Source: Saprospiraceae bacterium (GTDB lineage Bacteria; Bacteroidota; Bacteroidia; Chitinophagales; Saprospiraceae). From it: a DNA stretch of 64,000 nucleotides. This document shows, one piece after another, positions 45,196-54,963 of this stretch (its first letter is position 1; every line of letters starts with the position of its first letter). Under the pieces are notes generated by a model. It worked only from the letters and a program-made list of their open reading frames with translations, made no database searches and had not been told where the DNA came from. The stretch lies in assembly GCA_016714785.1 (NCBI GenBank), contig JADKCC010000016.1, forward strand, positions 101,101-165,100, in the 5' to 3' direction. Both the position numbers and the translations under genes were made by a program.

Positions 45196-47142
45196 TCACA
45201 ACGTCACAGTACCCAATTTTGCGGCGATCTCATTGCGTTGACCGATGAGCACTTGATACACTTTCAGATTGATTATATACTCTTCAGTTGCCTTTTCATC
45301 TATACTTGCATTGTGTAGGTAAGTTTCCATTTCTTTGATTACTTTTTTACTTTTGCGAAGTTGCAATCTAAGTAAACCATTGGTGGCGTCTCTGACATAG
45401 TTTTCGTCAGGCATTTTTTGGGTTTGAAGAAACATTTCTTTTTTGTCCCACGATGCATATACATAAGGTGACGAAAGCGCATTGACCGCAAAAGTTCTGA
45501 TCTCCTCATCAGGATGGCTGATGTACCATGTGTGGTCAGGGACAATACCGGCTTTTAACCTTTCGTCCACATTTTCTATGATTTTTCTATAAAGTGGGAT
45601 ATCAAAGTAGGTCAGTATGTCTTGCACACTGTCCAATATAAAATTGGCGACAGGAGTGGCATTGGTTTCTTCAAATATTTCGTGGCCGTAATTGATCAAA
45701 ATGGCGCATACAGCTCTTTCTTGCCATCCATCATTGCGCACGAGCGAAGGTTCGTCTTCAGATAGGGTAGGCTTGGCATTGATTAATAATTCATCGGGAT
45801 TAGTGATAGGTTGGCTTTGTGTCGGATTTTTACGTTTTTATTTTTCAGATCACTCGTAATGCCTTTGTTGACTTCCAGTATTCAGAATTGTTTCACTAAG
45901 GTCGAGCATGGTGGCGCATTGCCTGATGTATAGTTGGCGCTTAAATGGTTCTTGTACTTTGGCAATAGAACTCACAATGTCTCGTATGACCAATGATTTT
46001 TTGATAAGGTCATTGCCCGTCTCGTCGAGCAATACTCGGTTTTGAAAAAGATAAAATCTTCTTCATTGGCTTTAAGATAAGCGTTAAATGCTTCTGTACC
46101 TTGGGCAGCCAAAAAGGAATCAGGGTCTTGTCCATCGGGCAGGAGCACCAATTTGATATCTGATATCTTGTTCTAGCACCAAGTCCAGTCCACGCAAGGC
46201 TGCTTTTATACCTGCAGCATCGCCATCATAGATGATTTTGATGTTTTGCGTATATCTTTTGATCAGTCGGATTTGCCTTTTGTCAGTGATGTACCTGACG
46301 AAGCTACTACATTTTCTACTTGACCTTGATGAAGGGTAATGACATCCGTATATCCTTCCACCAAGATACACTCATCGGCTTTTCGGATGGCATCTTTGGC
46401 AAAATATAGACCATATAGTACCGCTCGTTTATTGTAAATCTCTGATTCAGGAGAATTGATGTATTTGGGTACTTTTTTATCCGATGAAAGTGTTCTACCT
46501 GCAAATGCTACCACTTTACCACTAACATTATGAATCGTAAACATCACGCGTGATCTAAAAAAATCTAAATCAGATTTGGATGTCAATCCCAATGTTCGTA
46601 AATGGTCTATATTGAACTTTTGTCTATTGCTTTTTTGGTAAATTCATCTCTTTCTTCCGTAGCATAGCCTAATTGGAATTTTTTTGACCGTAGCTTCTCT
46701 AAATCCACGCTCTTTTAAAATAGCTAAGTCCGATGTTTTTACCTTCCGTTCTATTAAATAACACATCCGTAAAGTAGTCTCTAGCAAAATCATTGACAAT
46801 GTACAACGAGTCAGTAACTTGTTTGTGTTCAATCTCTTGTGCAGTATTTTCCGTTTCTTCTATTTCAATACGATATTTACCTGCTAAAAATTTGATGGCT
46901 TCCGGGAAACTCAAATTTTCATGGTCCATAATAAATCTTACCGAGTCACCACCTTTTCCGCAACCAAAACATTTATAGATATTTTTGGAAGGAGATACAG
47001 TAAAGAAGGCGTTTTTTTTCATCGTGAAATGGACAATTTCCGATCATGTTTACACCTCTACGCCTCAGGTTAATAAAGTCACCGATTACCTCCTCTACTT
47101 TGGCGGTATTCATGACTTCCTGTATTGTTTTTGTGTAATCAT
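45196..47142 (-). CDS. dnaG: DNA primase DnaG (multiple frameshifts in this sequence)
   Basis: DnaG makes RNA primers at the replication fork. Reading through several frames gives a full protein of about 650 residues. It has an N-terminal MNTAKVEEVIGDFINLRRRG, a CHC2 zinc finger (CPFH with CFGCGKGGDSV), the catalytic core (FAGRTLSSDKKVPKYINSPE), a TOPRIM domain (ILVEGYTDVITLHQGQ, then IKIIYDGDAAGIKAAL) and a C-terminal helicase-interaction region (45196-45741). Frame changes occur at about six places (for example near 47030, 46700, 46620, 46270, 46040 and 45780). ATG 47142 joins the frame if the A-run near 47127 is one base longer; otherwise the start is 47113. As an essential gene, it argues for sequencing indels. 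Confidence 0.88.
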
Positions 47143-47350
47143 ATTTTTTATCCTGGTGATCTAGTGATCTAATTGATCGGTGATTTTGTGATCAGAGATT
47201 ATTAAAGGTTTTGATGATTTAGCCTGTCTGCTTGCAAGGCAGGAATGGGTAAAATTAGATTAATTAAATTAAAAAACTATCAAATCTAACGAATGAAATC
47301 CTACTGCAAATTTGCAAATTAGCAATTCAACAAATTTGCAAATTAGCAAT

Positions 47351-48078
47351 TTAACCAATTTCCAAGACATCTTTCATCTCGAATACACCTTGTTTGCCAA
47401 AAATCCATTCAGCAGCGTGGACTGCTCCTTTGGCAAATCCAGTACGAGAATGTGCTGTATGGGCTATTTGGATATCGTCGATTTCTGAAGTATAGGTCAT
47501 TATGTGCGTTCCCGGCGCAGGATCTATTCTTTCTGAAGCGATGTATAGATTTCTCGAATTATTTTCAGTTGGAGCTGTGATGGTCCAAACCTTTTTACGT
47601 TCGACATTTTCGATAATATCTTTGGCTAATGTGATGGCAGTACCACTTGGTTTATCCAACTTTGCCGTATGGTGTATTTCTTTGATTCCAACATCATATA
47701 TTTCATATTTATTCATGAGTTGGGCTAATTTTTTATTGACTTCAAAAAAGATATTGACACCTATACTAAAATTGGAAGCATAAAGGAAAGCACCATTTTT
47801 AGTTTGACACAATGCGTCAATTTCTTCTTTACGATTGAGCCAGCCTGTAGTCCCAGAAATGACTGGTACTCCTATTTGAAGACATTGAGAGATATTGGCA
47901 AAGGCAGATTCAGGAGTTGAAAACTCAATGGCTACATCCTTGCCCATTGCAAAACTCGAGGATTAAAATCTTGAAGGTTTCTGCTACTGATTTTGCAAGT
48001 GATCGTATGTCCTCTGCGCAATGCTATTTCTTCTATGGCTTGGCCCATTTTACCGTAGCCGATGAGTGCTATATTCAT
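47351..48078 (-). CDS. dapB: 4-hydroxy-tetrahydrodipicolinate reductase (one frameshift)
   Basis: DapB catalyses an NAD(P)H-dependent step in lysine and meso-diaminopimelate synthesis, and so supports peptidoglycan. From ATG 48078 the Rossmann motif MNIALIGYGKMGQAIEEIA is read. The frame shifts near 47945 into the main ORF with VAIEFSTPESA, VISGTTGW, YASNFSIGVNIFFEVN, EIHHTAKLDKPSGTAITLA (catalytic His/Lys motif) and HTAHSRTGFAKGAV. Restored length is about 242 residues. A -7 box lies 24 nt upstream. Confidence 0.92.
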
Positions 48079-48101
48079 ATTGAATTTTAAAAATTTGGGT
48101 A

Positions 48102-48109
48102 CAAAGATA
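48102..48109 (-). promoter_or_regulatory. -7 box (TATCTTTG) upstream of dapB
   Basis: The minus strand reads TATCTTTG, an exact TAnnTTTG match, 24 nt upstream of the dapB start codon. Confidence 0.45.
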
Positions 48110-48197
48110 GTTTTTTCTAATTTTTTTTGTTATCAATTATTATGAAATAGAACTTTCTGTTCATTTTTATGTTATCCACAGACTAAATTCGCTTAAT

Positions 48198-48371
48198 ATG
48201 TTCGGTCTTTTCAAAAAGAAAAATGAAAGAGAAGTCTTGTTGGCTCAATATTCAAAACTCATGGAAGAAGCATTTCATCTATCCAAAACTAATCGAAGTG
48301 CGAGTGACGCTAAAACGGCTGAAGCAGCAGAATTAATGCGCAAGATTGAATCTCTGCCACTCCAAGGTTAA
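48198..48371 (+). CDS. Lacal_2735 family small protein
   Basis: This 57-residue protein starts MFGLFKKKNEREVLLAQYSK and continues through LMEEAFHLSKTNRSASDAKT to AAELMRKIESLPLQG. This is the signature of the Lacal_2735 family, found in many Bacteroidota and of unknown function. It is soluble, highly charged and probably helical. Its TAA overlaps the ATG of the next gene by one base (TAATG), so the two are co-translated. Confidence 0.82.
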   Translation: MFGLFKKKNEREVLLAQYSKLMEEAFHLSKTNRSASDAKTAEAAELMRKIESLPLQG

Positions 48372-48873
48372 TGGGAAAGATCGTATTTACTGGACCCGAA
48401 TCCACAGGTAAGACTACACTTTCTGAGTGGTTTAGTGTCTATTGGGTATAGGTTGGTACCTGAATATGCAAGACAATACTTAGTGGATACTAGTGGTCAT
48501 TATGATCAAAATGATGTTAGAACTATTGGACTTTTTACAGGATTGGGAAGAGCGTATGGCAGAACGTGATGCACAAAATATAGTGTGTGACACTGACCTC
48601 CTAACCATCTTGATATGGCAAGAAGAGAAATATGGTAAGTATGATGCTGATTTATACCAATGGTGGATTGCATCTAAAGCAGATATGTACTTTTATGTAC
48701 AGCTGACATACCTTGGGGAAGCGGATGCTTTGAGGAGAATCCTTTAGATAGAGATCGTCTCTTATTGAAGTATATTAGTTTTTCTTGATGAAGCATCCAA
48801 AATGTATATATTGATATCAGGTAGTCTTGAGCAAAGGCAAACATCTATTTTAGAAAAATTGAACCAGATGTGA
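48371..48873 (+). CDS. NadR-like ATP-binding (AAA_28) protein, frameshifted
   Basis: From ATG 48371 the P-loop MGKIVFTGPESTGKTTLSEW is read. The frame then breaks near 48440 and again further on. The expected NadR-kinase-like segments are all present in different frames: YRLVPEYARQYL, MAERDAQNIVCDTDLLTILI, WQEEKYGKYD, EADALR, ENPLDRDRLLLKYI and ILISGSLEQRQTSILEKL. About 167 residues result, with a stop at 48871-48873. The family phosphorylates nicotinamide riboside in NadR, but stand-alone members are only annotated as ATP-binding proteins. The breaks look like the one-base indels seen throughout this part of the window. Confidence 0.75.
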
Positions 48874-48927
48874 ACATGTTTGAGTACTTGGTCTTCTTAC
48901 CTACTAAGAGATATAAGTTCACTTTTG

Positions 48928-48958
48928 TTTGTTTAATTAAAAAAATACATTATATTTG
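48928..48958 (+). promoter_or_regulatory. Bacteroidota-type promoter with consensus boxes
   Basis: TTTG at 48928-48931, a 19-bp spacer and TATATTTG at 48951-48958 match the -33/-7 consensus. The next start codon in this direction is at 49308, so the transcript would have a leader of about 345 nt or encode a small RNA. Confidence 0.58.
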
Positions 48959-49261
48959 CATTTGGAAATCCCAATGTTTCCATTTTTTAATAAAATTTCC
49001 CTTTAGATATTACTGCAATAGTTTTCATTTAGCTTTAATAAATGTGTAATAAATCTTTTGACAGATTTTTACATTTATTAGCATGGTTAGTTCAAATCAA
49101 CTAATTTGTTTGGCAAAAATGCCCTTTAAAATAGTTCACTACCCATCTTTATAGCGCAAAATTCTAGCATACGATTTTAAGATTAAGGTATTTAATTGGT
49201 AAATTTATAAGCAAGGTTCAATATTTATTAGTATAATTATATATTATAATAAAATATTATG

Positions 49262-49269
49262 TATTTTTG
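49262..49269 (+). promoter_or_regulatory. Candidate -7 box (TATTTTTG) near the OmpA start
   Basis: It matches TAnnTTTG and is 39 nt upstream of ATG 49308. No -33 TTTG is present. Confidence 0.35.
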
Positions 49270-49307
49270 CCACATATTTAAGGATTTCAAAATTCATGTT
49301 TCAGATT

Positions 49308-50751
49308 ATGAGAAATTTGTTTAAAGTAATTTTAGTTTTGATGTTAGCTTAACATCGGGTCAGCACAAAACCCACAATTAAAGTCTGGTATTGTTTTTAA
49401 GAAACTTTTTTGGATTATCAATCTCAAAATGGAGTGTAGTTTTCCAAATTTAAAGATTATAGACATGGCTTTGAGATTGGTTATCAGAGGATGCTGAATG
49501 ATAAAGTAGCATTGAATTTGCCGTTTAGGTATGGTATTGTTGATACACACATAGATTCCATCAGTTGTCTAAAAAAACGTATAGCAAGTCTTGATGCACA
49601 ATTCCAATATCAATTTAATGAAGCTGGAAGAAACATCATACCTTACGTACTTGCTGTGTAGGTGGTGTATATGAAAAGGAAGGTGATTTCAATGTTCAAA
49701 TTCCAGTTGACTAGGATTTTATTTTAAGTTAGCACCCAATGCGTTTGTTAATATCCAATCTGAGTTTAGATATTCCCTATCAGAAGGAAGAAATAATTTG
49801 CAACATGGTGTAGGGTTTACTTATCTTATTGGTAAAGCAGAAGATGATATGCCAAAAGCTGAAATGATCAAAGATAGTGACAATGATGGTTTACCTGACG
49901 ATCAAGATTTATGTCCTAATGCTTTTGGTGCCAAAGAGTTAAATGGTTGTCCAGATAAAGATAGTGATGGCATAGCTGATTATTTAGACAAATGTCCAGA
50001 ATCTGCAGGCTTAAAAGAATTTGCAGGTTGTCCTGATACGGATAGTGATGGTATTTCAGATAATGAAGACGAATGTCCTAATGTAGCAGGCACAAAAAGT
50101 AATAAAGGTTGTCCAGAGAAAGTAGTGGTAGCTATAGATACTGACAGTGATGGTGTGCCAGATACAAATGATAAATGTCCGAATGAAAAGGGTAGTTTAG
50201 CTACTATGGGATGCCCTGATAGTGATAGTGATGGTATTGCAGATTTTGAGGATAAATGCCCTAATAAACCTGGTTTGCGTATTTATTATGGCTGCCCTGA
50301 TACAGATGGTGATGGCATCGATGATAGCCGCGACAAATGTCCTAATGTGGCAGGTACTGTAGCAAATGAGGGTTGTCCTGAAATCAAAAAAGAAGATAAA
50401 AAGACCCTAGAAGTCGCCATGCAAGCGGTGCAATTTCAGACCGGTAGTGCTGTACTTAAAGCAGAGTCCAATGATGTACTCAATCAGATAGCGGATATCA
50501 TGAGTAGATATCCAGATTTTAATATGAATATAAGTGGTCACACAGACAATACAGGAAGTGCTACAGCCAACCAGTCACTTTCTGAAAGAAGAGCCAAAGC
50601 ATGCCATGACTATTTAGTGAAGAAAGGAGTTTCTGCAACAAGGCTTAATCACACTGGTTTTGGGGAGTCTAGACCTATATCTACCAATGAGAATGAAAAG
50701 GGTAGATCACTCAATAGAAGAGTAGAGTTTAATTTAGTGCCTAGACAATAG
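49308..50751 (+). CDS. OmpA-family outer-membrane protein with thrombospondin type 3 repeats (N-terminal half frameshifted)
   Basis: The gene begins at ATG 49308 with a signal peptide (MRNLFKVILVLMLA). An N-terminal eight-strand-type barrel is readable across several frames (ALNLPFRYGIVDTHIDSI, RRNIIPYVLAGVGGVYEKEG-like, FVNIQSEFRYSLSEGRNN). The intact ORF 49798-50751 then carries about six calcium-binding thrombospondin type 3 repeats (DSDGIADYLDKCPESAG and similar) and a C-terminal OmpA peptidoglycan-binding domain (NISGHTDNTGSATANQSLSERRA split around residue 250, then NRRVEF). It anchors the outer membrane to peptidoglycan. A strong terminator follows. Confidence 0.88.
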
Positions 50752-50772
50752 ATAGTGTTTAGGTATTAGAAA

Positions 50773-50816
50773 AAAAGCATCCTTAGTATCAAATTACTAA
50801 GGATGCTTTTTTTTTT
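50773..50816 (+). terminator. Rho-independent terminator after the OmpA gene
   Basis: A perfect 16-bp stem AAAAGCATCCTTAGTA / TACTAAGGATGCTTTT with a 6-nt loop is followed by a long T run. Confidence 0.93.
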
Positions 50817-50842
50817 ATGCTCTTTAAATTGTATCTTTTAAC

Positions 50843-51067
50843 TAGAGCTGCTGACTATGGGACATGATAAATAATAAATTGGTCTATAATAAACAAATTA
50901 AATGCACTTTAATTGATTTTGTCCAAAGGGGGACCGTTGGTCCGGGGGCGTTCTTTCCCCTTCCGTCCGCCGCCAAGCTTTTCCGGCTAAGTATTATTTA
51001 CTCATTTGTCCCCACTTGTTTTTGACGTACGTTAACTATAACAAAAAACCACTTTTGCAGCCCCCTA
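50843..51067. repeat. MITE-like repeat, copy B (internally deleted)
   Basis: The left end TAGAGCTGCTGACTATGG corresponds to the left end of copy A at 26938. The segment with TCTATAATAAACAAAT and TTAATTGATTTTGTCCAAA matches 26970-27040. The right end reads TAGGGGGCTGC on the minus strand (51056-51067). At about 225 bp it is less than half the length of copy A. Confidence 0.55.
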
Positions 51068-51083
51068 GATCTAGTTATAAAAG

Positions 51084-51643
51084 CTATTTGACTTCAACAT
51101 TAAATTCTACTCAATGTCTGTCCTCCTCCTGCATTAGCGATGTTTTCTCGTAGCTACACCGCTTGCTTTTTGTTAGGTACGTGGCGCAGTGTGACTTTAA
51201 TCTTACCTGTACTAGTGCTAGTTGCATTGACTTTTGTTTTAAGGCCAATTAGATTGTTTTCACTATCTTTGTCATCATAAGTGATATTAAGCTTACTGGC
51301 TAAATCTCCTGATACATTGAAGAAAAATTGGTGCGCTAGCGCTTCTTCTTCAATTTCTGTAGTGATATTGTCAATAGGTGTGGTAGATTCGTTTAGGATA
51401 GAAAACGATCCATTGTAAGTTTGTCCGGCAATCAAATTTCCAAAGTTGTCAATAATGGTGCACTACCACCATCGCCATCCAAGTCCTTGAATGACATCAC
51501 CACCTCTTGTCCTGAATTGGGTGTCAAAGTGTAAACTAATGTGGTAATTAATTCTTCCTCATTGTCTGTGTTATTTTCATCTTTATCACAAGACGCTATT
51601 CCTAATGTTAATAATGTAAGACTAAAAATAAAAACTTTTTCAT
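51084..51643 (-). CDS. Lipoprotein partner of a TonB receptor (type 1 periplasmic-binding-fold annotation group), frameshifted
   Basis: Restoring an A in the start region gives a lipoprotein signal (FIFSLTLLTLGIASC, lipobox LGIASC). TLTPNSGQEVVMSFKDLDGD, NGSFSILNESTTPIDNI, EIEEEALAHQFFF and KIKVTLRHVPNKK follow, then, after more one-base shifts, a C-terminal AGGGTDIEVEFNV-like end at 51084. I know this family as a small secreted partner encoded next to TonB receptors in Bacteroidota. Its ligand is not established. It starts 29 nt after the receptor stop codon, in one operon. Confidence 0.75.
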
Positions 51644-51672
51644 GATTGTGTATTTATAAAATTAAAAAATAA

Positions 51673-53984
51673 TTAAAAACTCATGTTGATACTCACGTAA
51701 ATATTTCTACCCATCTCATCCGCAAAATACCTCAAACGATTGAGATAATCTCTGTAAGTACTGTTCAATAAATTTTCACATCGGACGATTAAGTCTAAGT
51801 CATTTTGTTTGGTGGTTTTCCATTTGGCTCTGATGAATGCGTTGATTAGAAAATATGATTCTGGCGAGACAGAAAGTCTTCTTTAAGATTGACGTTTGTT
51901 TGTTTTGCCGTGTAACTTAATTCTGTACCTATTTTCATTTCGCTGTAGGCTTTGGATTTGCCCAATGTGTAAGAGATATTTGACACCGTATTGAGCGGTG
52001 GTATTCTTATTAATCCTTGACCTAAGGTCAGGTTTTGTGCATACGTGTAGTGAATAGCATTGCTCCACAACAGTTGGTGATTTATGTTCCAATTGGATTT
52101 GAAACTGAATCCTGCCATATTTACATCAGCACCCACATATCTGAATACAGGAAATGCGCCTCTGATGGTTAATCGTAATTCATCTGTAGGCTGCAAGTAA
52201 ATATATTGCCAAAATTTATTGTAAAAAATGCCATATTGATATGATGATGATGGTTAATGGCTATTCCATTCATGTACTATTTTAAATGATTTTTCGCTTG
52301 TTAATTTAGTGTTTCCTTCTTCTATACCGCTTACACCTTGATGCAAACCATTGCTGTATAGTTCATTGACCTCTGCAGGTCTTTGCGTATATGAGATATC
52401 CAAAGTGGCATTGATGAGCTTAGTGATTTGTTTCTTTAGACCTAGATTGGCTCCAATATTTAAAAAGTCATGATGTGCATCGCCGCCAGCTGTTTCGTTT
52501 CTATAAATATTATATTTTCTGTATTCTGATCTTAATCCAAACTCTAGGGGTATTGCATGCAATTGTTCTTTAAGAATGGCGTACAATGCTATTTGATGAT
52601 TTAGATAATTTGGGATCAATGGTCGAATACCTGTACCTGGATTATTGGTGTTATTATTATTTTTATACTGTATTCTACGGAGTGTTGTAGATTTGTATCC
52701 TCTGTTCTACGATTCAATTGAATATCATAAAATTGGCTAAATAATGAAAGATCTAAACTTTGGTGTGTTGCTCCTTCCACCTCTTCTTACATCATATTCT
52801 TGTCGAAGATTTACTTGCAACGCCGCATCAACATTGAGACTATATGCATCCGAAAAAGTATATTTATGACTGTATTTTGCTAAGTGATGTTGGACATTTT
52901 GACGCGGAGCATTGATGGCATTGCCAAATGTATCTTGGGTAAAGAATGGTTCTTCGCGCGTAAATGCTTCCTTAAGATCAGTTAAGTTACCAATATGTGA
53001 TCCACGCAGTATGCCTATTTCATTTTGGTAGAAACTATAATAAAATTTTCTATAGGAACGCGATACATGGTCATTGCTCCATAACAAAGAAAGTGATTGC
53101 TCTTTATTTCCTGTATTAGTGAGGAAATAATCTGGAGCATGTCGATCACCACTATTGGCAAAACTTCCTGTCCACTTGGTATTGCCCCATCGTGTGGATT
53201 TACGTAATGCGGTTTGTAATCCATAAGTACGGCCATTGGTTTGCCCCAAAACTTTTACTTCTCCATGCCAGTGCGGATCATAAATCAAATCATTGGGTTC
53301 AAGTACTACCAAGCCACCTAAAGTAGAAAGTCCATATTTTATTGCGCTGGCTCCTTTATAAATAGATATTTTGTCGGACGTATTGGGATCTATTTCAGGT
53401 GCATGGTCATTGCCCCATTGTTGACCTTCTTGAGGATGCCGTGATTTAAGATGGTAATTCTGTTGCCATAAAGTCCTTGTATGATGGGTTTGCAAGGTTA
53501 GCCTTGATCTTAACAAGCTGACGCCAGTATAGCCGCCAGCATTTCACTAAGATTGCTGCCAGACATTTCGAGCATCATTTCTTTAGGAGATGACAGATTT
53601 TAATAGTCCTGTTTTTGACTGGCTTCCTTGGCCTTGGATAATTACTTCATCGAGCAATTCGTCATGATGTTCCATGATAATTTGGAGTACGGTATCTTTG
53701 GTGAATTTTGCATAAATGGTTTTCGAGCCACAACCTATATGCGAAAGCACAATATGCAAATATCCTGGACAAACTTCATTGAATTCAAAATTACCTTTTT
53801 CATCTGTGATGATACCTTTTTTTGTTTCTTGTATATAGACTGTGGCGTATTCCAAGTAATGATGGTCATGGAAATCAGTCACTTGTCCTTTTATTTTAAT
53901 ATTGCACGTTTGGCTAATTCCAATATTTGTGTACAGAAATGCTAACAGGATGAATCCAAAATAACGCGAGTGTGATGTTATCAT
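51673..53984 (-). CDS. TonB-dependent receptor with N-terminal carboxypeptidase-like domain (several frameshifts)
   Basis: From ATG 53984: signal peptide (YFGFILLAFLYTNIGISQ); carboxypeptidase-regulatory-like domain (KGQVTDFHDHHYLEYATVYI, ITDEKGNFEFNEVCPGYLHI, MEHHDELLDEVIIQG); plug (DKISIYKGASAIKYGLSTLG); barrel in ORFs 52737-53516, 52254-52619 and 51846-52196; and a barrel end RYFADEMGRNIYVSINMSF at 51673. At least four frame changes interrupt it. Restored length is about 770 residues. Several His-rich patches (DFHDHH, MEHHDE) and the perfect palindrome just upstream suggest a metal, possibly zinc, as substrate (inference). Confidence 0.82.
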
Positions 53985-54000
53985 AGTGCAAGTAGTTGTT

Positions 54001-54021
54001 TATTGCAACATTGTTGCAATA
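54001..54021 (-). promoter_or_regulatory. Perfect 21-bp palindromic operator upstream of the TonB receptor
   Basis: The half-site TATTGCAACA is followed by one central T and its exact reverse complement. The palindrome sits 17 to 37 nt upstream of the receptor start codon, where a repressor would block transcription or initiation. Size and symmetry fit Fur-family regulators (Fur/Zur). The His-rich receptor makes Zur the better guess, but this is inference. Confidence 0.6.
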
Positions 54022-54191
54022 AGATTGATTATTTAGTAGATTTATAATAATTTTAACATCTCATCATGGGTAGGATACAAGCATATAGCTTCTAGTTCAG
54101 TGGTTCCTTTTTGTGTGACTTCGCAAAATGAATTTTCATCAGATTTGGTTAAATTTCATGATTTTTAAATATTATAGAATCACTTGAAATA

Positions 54192-54227
54192 TAAAAAAAA
54201 AGGCTTCTCGAATGAACGAGAAGCCTT
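54192..54227 (-). terminator. Terminator of the RRM protein gene
   Basis: An 11-bp stem AAGGCTTCTCG / CGAGAAGCCTT with a 6-nt loop is followed on the minus strand by a long T run. It lies 30 nt after the RRM stop codon. Confidence 0.9.
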
Positions 54228-54256
54228 GTAAAAGATGCAATTTTATAATCTATATC

Positions 54257-54550
54257 TTAATATCTACGCTCTCTTGGTCTAAAATTGTTATCTCTTCTTG
54301 GATTTGCCGGCCTTGGTTCTGCTTTTTTACAAACGATGGTTTGACCTTCAAAAGTCAGTCTCATTAAGTCCAGCAATAGCAGCTAATCCAGCATCTTCGC
54401 TTCCCATTTCTACGAATGCGAAACCTTTGATCTACCAGTTTCTCTGTCCATGATTACTTTGGCAGATACAACTTCGCCATACTGTGCAAATAATTCTTCT
54501 AAAGCTTCAGAAGTAGTTCTGTAGTTTAGTTTAGCAACAAAAATATTCAT
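54257..54550 (-). CDS. RNA-binding protein with one RRM domain (two frameshifts)
   Basis: Reading from ATG 54550 gives MNIFVAKLNYRTTSEALEEL and FAQYGEVVSAKVIMDRETGR, then (after adding an A near 54432) SKGFAFVEMGS, the RNP1 motif. A second shift (an extra T near 54355) precedes DFEGQTIVCKKAEPRP, and the gene ends with an Arg-rich tail (RRDNNFRPRERRY). About 97 residues result, the usual size of bacterial RRM proteins. Such proteins bind RNA and are often cold-induced. No ORF of normal size survives without correcting the two homopolymers. Confidence 0.85.
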
Positions 54551-54624
54551 TAAAAAAAAATTAAAAAAAAGAAAAAATTAAGAATAAAAAAGACTCTCGT
54601 TTGAGTCAAAATTCAATATCAATA

Positions 54625-54632
54625 CAAAGATA
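54625..54632 (-). promoter_or_regulatory. -7 box (TATCTTTG) upstream of the RRM gene
   Basis: The minus strand reads TATCTTTG, matching TAnnTTTG, about 75 nt upstream of the start codon. This leaves a leader of about 65 nt, common for cold-regulated RNA-binding proteins. Confidence 0.42.
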
Positions 54633-54963
54633 TATCAAATAATAACAATATGATATACATTTTTTTTTTAGAATATTTATAAAATTTTTTTTTTGAGCAA
54701 CGAAAGGATAAATAAACTCTAATAGAAGGTGCATAAATTGCAATGTTTTGGACCATCAAAATGTCGGCTAAATGACTTATTGTTGGAAAATGTTTGTACC
54801 ATAATGTCAACCAATTGAAAGGTGATGCTGATCGTCATTTATCCATCCGATACATAATTTTTTGATTGTGATGTTATTATGATTATTTTTGGTGGAGATA
54901 TCAGTGTGGATTGGAATATTAGTTTTGATCTATAAGTCAAAAAGTTGGTTATAAATTTATTTT
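54633..54963. other. AT-rich spacer between the RRM gene and the IS element
   Basis: About 330 bp with no supported gene, repeat or hairpin. Confidence 0.4.

Larger units (their letters stand above)
48874..49307. other. Upstream region/leader of the OmpA gene
   Basis: About 430 bp without an ORF. It contains one near-perfect promoter at 48928-48958 that lies 350 nt from the OmpA start, and a second -7 box much closer (49262-49269). Confidence 0.5.
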
